Part shown: positions 32,766 to 37,887 of the stretch, piece after piece
Position numbering within the stretch: the first letter of the stretch is position 1
Layout of the letters: every line of letters begins with the position of its first letter
Source: Syntrophobacteraceae bacterium
Lineage (GTDB): Bacteria > Desulfobacterota > Syntrophobacteria > Syntrophobacterales > Syntrophobacteraceae
Direction of reading: 5' to 3'
Length of the DNA stretch: 37,887 nucleotides
NCBI GenBank assembly: GCA_025453975.1
Contig: JALOPI010000038.1
Location: 1-37,887 of the forward strand
Notes under the pieces: generated by a model
Databases searched by the model: none
Told to the model about the DNA's origin: nothing
The model's input: the letters and a program-made list of their open reading frames with translations, nothing else
Made by a program: the position numbers and the translations under genes

Positions 32766-33584
32766 TCAAGGACATGGCCATAAGCCGTTCCCTGGGGGCG
32801 TATTCTCCCGGCCGTAGTAGCGAGCGTAAAGCTTCCGGTCGTCCTCACCCAGGTGATAGCGGAGCAGGGTCACGTGATTCTGGAGCGATGCCCTCCAGAT
32901 GCCGCGGTCGAGGTATCGGCGAGGAGAGGTGTAGATCCGCTGATCCAGCATCTGGATCCGGCCGAGCTTGCGGCATGCCCGGACGAAGTCCACATCCTCC
33001 ATGAGGCAGGGCTTCCTGAACCCTCCCGCCTTCTCCCAGATCGCCCTTCGGCAGAAGAGACCCTGATCGCCGTACGGCATGCGAAGCCAGCGCGTCCGAG
33101 CACGCGCCCATCGGGCAATGCAGTCCAGCATGGGGCTGGATGGATGGAAGGCCAGGCAAAAGCAGCCCAGGCTCACTCGCGAGTCCGAGCAGACCTGCCG
33201 GATGGCGGCGGCAAAACCGGATGCGAGCCGGGAATCCACGTGGAGGAACCACAGAAGCTCCCCTCGCGACGCCCCCACCCCACGGTTGAGCTGGATGCCC
33301 CGTCCCTGGGGGGAGAAGATGACCCGCACGGGGTGCCTCGCCCCTCCGATATCGAAGCCGTCGCGGGGCTCCCCGGAGGCCAGGACGACCACCACCTCGT
33401 CCCGGGACCCGAGCCCGGCGTCCAGGGATGCCAGAAGGAAGCTCAGCTCCCTCGACGGTCCCAGGGCCGGAATGATCACCGACAGGCGATCCCGCGCCCC
33501 CGCCGCCTGGTCGCTGCTCACGGCAATAAGCCCCCCTTTGGACAAGGATGCGACCCAGGCCGCGGCGAAGACCGGGCTCGGCAT
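32766..33584 (-). CDS. Family 2 glycosyltransferase (TIGR04283-like)
   Basis: 272 residues. The GT-A domain starts at LSVIIPALGPSRELSFLLASL; the metal/donor site is HVDSR in LLWFLHVDSRLASGF; and the acceptor region GGFRKPCLMEDVDFVRACRKLGR matches the TIGR04283 subfamily closely, so a cytoplasmic sugar transferase is likely. Acceptor and sugar are unknown. The ATG at 33584 is 10 bases after the membrane-protein gene, but the first 21 residues are not family-like and a GTG at 33521 with GGGGGG upstream is an alternative start. It is the last gene of the minus-strand group. Confidence 0.87.
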   Translation of the reverse strand: MPSPVFAAAWVASLSKGGLIAVSSDQAAGARDRLSVIIPALGPSRELSFLLASLDAGLGSRDEVVVVLASGEPRDGFDIGGARHPVRVIFSPQGRGIQLNRGVGASRGELLWFLHVDSRLASGFAAAIRQVCSDSRVSLGCFCLAFHPSSPMLDCIARWARARTRWLRMPYGDQGLFCRRAIWEKAGGFRKPCLMEDVDFVRACRKLGRIQMLDQRIYTSPRRYLDRGIWRASLQNHVTLLRYHLGEDDRKLYARYYGRENTPPGNGLWPCP

Positions 33585-33594
33585 CGGCCCGCCA

Positions 33595-35559
33595 TCAGTA
33601 AGCGAGGCTTCCCAGGGAGCGCATGATCAGCGTGAATCCCATGGCGAGCATGCCCATCAGCCCCATGCCGCACGAAAACCCCGCCAGGAGCACCGGGGCA
33701 TACTGACGCCAGGAGGCTCCGTATTTCTTCACGAAGAAGTAGCGCCCCAGGAGGGCCCCGATGATCTCGAGGAAAATGCCGTGAGGCGTCGACTGCCCCA
33801 GTCCCCTGGTGACCCCATAGATGAGCATGATGGGGAGGTTCAGGGCGGCGAGCCCCCAGTAGGTGGCGACCCCCAGACCCAGTCCGAGCCCCATGTAGCC
33901 CACATTGAGGGCCTGAAAAAACGGGGAGTCCCCTTCCAGGGTGGCGCTCTGCAGCAGCAGCGTGTTCAGGGCCTGGAGATGCCACAGCTCCTGGGCATAG
34001 GGATACTGCGACGACGGAATGGGGGCCAGTCGCCAGATGTACTGGGAAAAGAGCAGGCTCGCCACCAGCACCACGGGCACGACGAGGATCTCCGCCTTGA
34101 TGATGCTCCTGAAGCTCGTCCCCGTGAGCTCGATCTCCCGCCAGCGCTGGGTCGCCTTGCCGTAGTTGTGAAACGGGATGGGAGCGTACCAGATGCCGAT
34201 TCCCGTGTATCCGAAGAACTTGGAGGCCGCGATGAAGCTCGCTTCCCGCACCATGGGAAGATTCACGAACTGGCCCGCGACGCCTTCCATCCGCGCCGAC
34301 ACATAGGAAATGACCGGCGTGTAGATGAACCCGTAGGCGACCAGGAAAATCCACGGGAATCCGGGGACCAGGTACGAGCAGAGAGCCACGTAAGCCAGCG
34401 TCGAGAAGATGTAGATCCCGATGGCGATCCAGATGCTGAAATCCCCGCGGCCGGGTGGAGGCGTGAAAAGCACCTGCAGTCGCTCCCGCAGCGGCCCGAG
34501 GTCCTTCTTTCCGAAGCTCCAGAAAACGTGAACGATCCCCACCACGGCGATGGCCAGGCCCAGCCCGATGCCGAAGCTCATGTAAAAATCGAAATTGTTG
34601 GCGAAGACCGTATCCACCGTCCCCATCCCCTTGTGCCATCGGTGCAGGATCCCGTACTCATGGAGCACGGGATTGGCGACGATGGTCACGAGGAGGCCGA
34701 TGCCGCCGCCGATGACCGCCCAGAAGGGTAGAACCATCCCGATGAAGAGCAGTCCGAGATCCAGCTGGATGCCCGTCGCCACCGCCGGCAGAATATCCTC
34801 CGTCACGTGGGTCAGCTCGATCCAGGGGATGGGGATGAGCCTGATGGGCTCCGAGAGCACGACGCCCGAGGCCGCCGGCAGAAGGACGTAGATCGCTCCG
34901 AAAGCCAGCCCCATCATGCCGCCGATGGAAAACACCCTCCACTTCCAGCCCCCCTCGCCCTTCTGGGTGGATTCGGCCAGGGCCATGTTGCCGAGGGCCC
35001 CCACGGGCGCCATGGGAAAGGGAAGCTTCTCGACGTCGGACGTCAGGCGGTACAGGGCGTAGCCCAGTCCGAAATGATCCACGGCGGAGATGATCTCGAA
35101 CCCGATCATGAGCAGGATGGGAACCATCCAGTCCCGGTGCAGGAAGGTCCGGTCCAGCAGGGCCTCGGAGCCGGGCTGGGGAGCCACCCAGGTGGGGATG
35201 TACTGGGTCAGCCCCAGCATCTGGGCGGCTTCGGACTGCACCAGATACTGGTTCCAGAGCAGCCCCGAAAAGGGCGACGCCATGGCGGCCCCAGCCATGT
35301 AGTAGAGAACGAACACTTCCTGCTGGGACAGCCTGGTGTAGGCGCGCTTGGCCACCTCGGCGAACAGGATGATGGTCACCCAGCGGGCCGCGGGTCCAAT
35401 GCCCGTCCCGATGACCAGCCCCAGGTACATGGACCCGGGCATCATCAGGAACCCGATGAAGAGGGCTCCGATGACCGATTTCCACCCGAAGCCCTCCTCG
35501 AACGTCTGGGGAGCCTCGAGCAGATCTCGATATTCCTGGAGCTCTTTGTCCTCGCGCAT
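33595..35559 (-). CDS. OPT-superfamily-like multi-pass membrane protein (second of pair)
   Basis: 654 residues with about a dozen or more hydrophobic helices. Near the N-terminus FIGFLMMPGSMYLGLVIGTG resembles the YLGL motif of oligopeptide-transporter (OPT) proteins, and ALGNMALAESTQ and PHGIFLEIIGALLGRYFF are further landmarks. I place it near the uncharacterised OPT-like families (DUF6784/DUF6785-type membrane proteins) from memory only. Substrate unknown; peptides or metal chelates are handled by OPT members. It follows its partner gene by 23 bases and precedes the glycosyltransferase by 10 bases, so the three are one operon. Confidence 0.78.
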   Translation of the reverse strand: MREDKELQEYRDLLEAPQTFEEGFGWKSVIGALFIGFLMMPGSMYLGLVIGTGIGPAARWVTIILFAEVAKRAYTRLSQQEVFVLYYMAGAAMASPFSGLLWNQYLVQSEAAQMLGLTQYIPTWVAPQPGSEALLDRTFLHRDWMVPILLMIGFEIISAVDHFGLGYALYRLTSDVEKLPFPMAPVGALGNMALAESTQKGEGGWKWRVFSIGGMMGLAFGAIYVLLPAASGVVLSEPIRLIPIPWIELTHVTEDILPAVATGIQLDLGLLFIGMVLPFWAVIGGGIGLLVTIVANPVLHEYGILHRWHKGMGTVDTVFANNFDFYMSFGIGLGLAIAVVGIVHVFWSFGKKDLGPLRERLQVLFTPPPGRGDFSIWIAIGIYIFSTLAYVALCSYLVPGFPWIFLVAYGFIYTPVISYVSARMEGVAGQFVNLPMVREASFIAASKFFGYTGIGIWYAPIPFHNYGKATQRWREIELTGTSFRSIIKAEILVVPVVLVASLLFSQYIWRLAPIPSSQYPYAQELWHLQALNTLLLQSATLEGDSPFFQALNVGYMGLGLGLGVATYWGLAALNLPIMLIYGVTRGLGQSTPHGIFLEIIGALLGRYFFVKKYGASWRQYAPVLLAGFSCGMGLMGMLAMGFTLIMRSLGSLAY

Positions 35560-35582
35560 GGTGATTCGTCTCCGTTTCAGCC

Positions 35583-37562
35583 TCAGAGCGGCAGCGCGTG
35601 GTAGCTGATGGAGGCAAACAGGCCCACCACGAGCCAGACCGCGGCCATCACCAGATCCCCCACCACCAGACCGATGAACAGGGCCCGCACTTCTCGGTAC
35701 AGGCTCACTCCCCCGTATCTCAAGACGACGACATTACAGAGCCAGCCGATGAAAAAACCGAACCAGAGCACCTGCATGGCCGTGCTGTAGGCCGTCAGGT
35801 ATCCTATGGGGTGAAGGGGCCACCAGATGAACTGGTGATAACCCATGACGAGGACCAGCATGATGGCCGCCCCGACCCCCGTGAAGATCATGCTCCACTC
35901 CTTGGGCTCCTCGGGATGGCTGATGAGCTGCGATACGTTCTCGTGAACCCGCCGGGTGGTCTCGACGGCCCAGTCGTCGGGCAGGGTGGCAATGCCGAAC
36001 TTGTAGGAAAGCGCCACCATGGCCACGAAGGAAACGACCAGGCTCAGGGCGATGGCCGACACGATGGCTCCGAAAAACCGGAATCGGGGCTCCGACCCCG
36101 TGGAAAGCCTGGAAGCGTGGAACACGGACGGCATGAGGGATTCGCGCAGGTCCACGAAGGTCATCTTCTGCATGACAGCCGACATGAAAAGGGTCAGGGG
36201 GGCGATGAGGCGAGTGTCGACGAACGCGAGCAGCCCGTCCATGGGAGCCAGGGCCAGGGTGAAATAGGGAAGCCCCCCCTGGCAGATGAGCCTCGTGGCC
36301 ACCAGCTGAATGAAGAAGCACACGCCGAGAAAAACCATCGTCGGCAGGAGGCTCAGCCCCGCCCAACCGCTCCAGAGCATCAGGCCCACCCATCCGGCAC
36401 CCATGCAGACCAAAGCCGGCCGGGGACGAATCAGCCCGTGCATCTCCTCGGCCCCCTCATCGCCCCTGAAAACCGACCGGGCCACCCACGCCAGGTGCTG
36501 CCGCGCCAGCCAGACGATGAACAGGAAGAAGATGAAGAAGGCACCCACCATCTGCATCTCCTCCACCCGGGAGAGACCCGGGCCGAAAGTGGTGCCCAGG
36601 GCGGCGGCGGGAAGCCGCCAGCCCAGGGACTGCATCAGTCCTGGAAAAAGCCCCCCGGCAATGAAGAAGGCCCAGAGGCTGAAGGAGATCTGCTTGGACG
36701 CCAGAAAGGCGAACCCGATGAAGGCCGGATAGATGTAGATCTTGGCCTTGTAGAACCCCGACAGCAGACCGTCCTTGGGAATGTAGGGCTGAGCGAGAAT
36801 GAGGGTCGGAATCTGGGGAACCTGGGGGTAATACGTGTGCAGCCCGTTGAAAAGGTGCAGCAGCAACGGGATGCTCACCCCCAGGAGGAAGAAATTCCGG
36901 GAGAGAAACCGGGCCAGGGTACCCCGGTCGGATTCCTCCGCCAGGATCTCCGTCACTCGGAGCAGCGGAAAGCTCATTTTCTCGTTTTCGATCCACTGGT
37001 GCGAAAAGAGCCCCACCATACCGATGATCACCAGGTAGACGAGCCCGATGAAGCAGCTCCAGCCCATGAGCGGAACCGTCCAGCCGACCCAGTCGACCCG
37101 GGCGAGGATCTCCCACCAGCTCATGTCCAGCCCGCCCTCCAGGCCGTTGTAGAGTGTTCTCACGGTATCGGGGCTTTCGGGGAAAAGCCCTCGCGGAAGG
37201 AGCGGCACCAGCACCCTCCCCACCTCCCCGGACGCCGTCCCGAACCACTGGGCCGTGGTCAGATTGATGATGAACGTCCTCATGAGCCCCGTGAAGGCGA
37301 TGCCCGAAGCCACCGTCACCATGCTCCAGATGAGAAATAGCTCCTGTTTCTGGAAACGCCAGGCCCTGTTGAAGAGCGAGAGAACAGGGTTGACGATGAC
37401 CAGTAGGAAGAGGAGGCAGATGAGGGCGATGAGGGGGAAGTGACCGCCCGACAGCGGGCTGTTGTGGATCTTGATGTTGTTGTAGGGAGTGAGAGCGCTG
37501 ACCAGAACCACCAGGACCAGTCCGGTGATCACCGCATGCCACCGCAGCCGGGTCTCGCTCAT
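35583..37562 (-). CDS. OPT-superfamily-like multi-pass membrane protein (first of pair)
   Basis: 659 residues, about 14 hydrophobic helices. The N-terminal PYNNIKIHNSPLSGGHFP is followed by helix after helix and the segments KQELFLIWSMVTVASG and GLPYFTLALAPMDGLLAF. It is similar in size and topology to the next gene but clearly different in sequence, so together they may form a heteromeric transporter. AGAGGA lies 10 bases before the ATG. An in-frame-independent ORF from 37744 overlaps the start by 4 bases but does not look like a gene. Function not known. Confidence 0.78.
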   Translation of the reverse strand: MSETRLRWHAVITGLVLVVLVSALTPYNNIKIHNSPLSGGHFPLIALICLLFLLVIVNPVLSLFNRAWRFQKQELFLIWSMVTVASGIAFTGLMRTFIINLTTAQWFGTASGEVGRVLVPLLPRGLFPESPDTVRTLYNGLEGGLDMSWWEILARVDWVGWTVPLMGWSCFIGLVYLVIIGMVGLFSHQWIENEKMSFPLLRVTEILAEESDRGTLARFLSRNFFLLGVSIPLLLHLFNGLHTYYPQVPQIPTLILAQPYIPKDGLLSGFYKAKIYIYPAFIGFAFLASKQISFSLWAFFIAGGLFPGLMQSLGWRLPAAALGTTFGPGLSRVEEMQMVGAFFIFFLFIVWLARQHLAWVARSVFRGDEGAEEMHGLIRPRPALVCMGAGWVGLMLWSGWAGLSLLPTMVFLGVCFFIQLVATRLICQGGLPYFTLALAPMDGLLAFVDTRLIAPLTLFMSAVMQKMTFVDLRESLMPSVFHASRLSTGSEPRFRFFGAIVSAIALSLVVSFVAMVALSYKFGIATLPDDWAVETTRRVHENVSQLISHPEEPKEWSMIFTGVGAAIMLVLVMGYHQFIWWPLHPIGYLTAYSTAMQVLWFGFFIGWLCNVVVLRYGGVSLYREVRALFIGLVVGDLVMAAVWLVVGLFASISYHALPL

Positions 37563-37807
37563 GTCAGCTTGTCCTCTCGAAGGCCATCAGGGGTGAACAG
37601 TTCAGGGGGCATGGTCCACGAGACCTTATCCAATGCGGACGGGAGGGTCGTCAAGACAAAAGGCACCCCTTCCGTCAGTGCCCGGGCACGCGGCTGCGCC
37701 TCCTCTCCGGGGAAAGGGAGGGAGGCACGGGAACCCGGGCGCATCGATTGGAAGACTCACAGTGCGCCAGGGACCCCGGCCAAGATCGATGGAGGACCAG
37801 GCCCGGC

Positions 37808-37887
37808 CTAAAGAGTGATGCTGTCGCCGGGCTCCGGCAGCAGCACCTCCATGTCGGAGACCTGTCCCATGAGCCCCACGATCTCGG
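37808..37887 (-). CDS. C-terminal end of an unidentified protein
   Basis: Only the last 25 codons and stop are in the window. They read EIVGLMGQVSDMEVLLPEPG and end DSITL. The reading is supported by strong third-position GC and a clear stop at 37808-37810, but identity cannot be judged from so little. It is on the same strand as, and 245 bases upstream of, the OPT-like pair. The gap contains a GCCTCC/GGAGGC hairpin near 37697-37735 without a T-run. Confidence 0.55.
   Translation of the reverse strand, partial: EIVGLMGQVSDMEVLLPEPGDSITL

Noticed and set aside
35598..37340. 580-residue plus-strand open frame
   Set aside because: Antisense to the membrane protein; rich in His, Gln, Pro and Glu as expected for the reverse of a hydrophobic gene.
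37559..37744. 61-residue minus-strand open frame overlapping the first OPT-like gene by ATGA
   Set aside because: No ribosome site, no fold-like pattern, composition of non-coding sequence; the overlap alone is weak evidence.

Overview
The window is GC-rich, densely packed bacterial chromosome with no ribosomal RNA, tRNA, transposase or CRISPR array that I can see. It suggests an anaerobic member of the Desulfobacterota (old Deltaproteobacteria), perhaps near the Syntrophobacterales. The reasons are the psd-pssA pair embedded between ilv and leu genes, a soluble periplasmic [NiFe] hydrogenase with its own maturation protease, sigma-54-type response regulators, and a sensor kinase with a four-cysteine insert in its HAMP region. 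This placement rests on gene content only and is an inference.

Layout. (1) 1-4901, minus strand: a signalling operon running from a lipoprotein substrate-binding protein to a membrane sensor kinase, a receiver-STAS regulator, a thioredoxin-like protein and the start of a GAF-domain protein that leaves the window. (2) 5018-6853, minus: an SLC13/DASS permease with two TrkA-C domains. (3) 6868-15313, minus: a branched-chain amino acid and phospholipid cluster, ilvB-ilvH-ilvC-psd-pssA-leuC-leuD-leuB, with a clear sigma-70 promoter at its head and a perfect hairpin terminator at its tail; leuA is absent. (4) 15381-20775: an HD-domain phosphohydrolase with its own promoter, a convergent NtrC-type regulator, a GlcD-like FAD oxidase and pyruvate kinase. 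(5) 20820-23056, minus: a 44-residue basic protein behind a kinase/nucleotidyltransferase pair resembling AmgK/MurU of cell-wall recycling. (6) 23293-26557, plus: a glycine-zipper lipoprotein, a sigma-54 activator, then two identical dyad sites 94 bp apart and a consensus -24/-12 promoter driving a receiver protein whose phospho-acceptor Asp is Glu; a 276-nt untranslated stretch and a strong terminator follow. (7) 26762-31348, plus: a small unknown protein, an 856-bp gap, then [NiFe] hydrogenase small and large subunits, maturation protease and HypC. (8) 31438-32570: two small minus-strand proteins, one a CxxC zinc-ribbon, and a small secreted beta-sandwich protein. (9) 32766-37887, minus: two tandem OPT-like multi-pass membrane proteins, a family 2 glycosyltransferase, and the tail of an upstream gene.

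How the parts work together. The ilv/leu genes supply enzymes from pyruvate or 2-oxobutyrate to valine, isoleucine and leucine, except 2-isopropylmalate synthase and the terminal steps. psd and pssA make phosphatidylserine and then phosphatidylethanolamine. The hydrogenase structural genes are separated from their protease by a hairpin that should lower protease expression. The most interesting unit is the self-contained sigma-54 module at 24139-26557, where activator, candidate enhancer sites, promoter, target and terminator are all visible. The operon at 1-4901 is the second most unusual unit.
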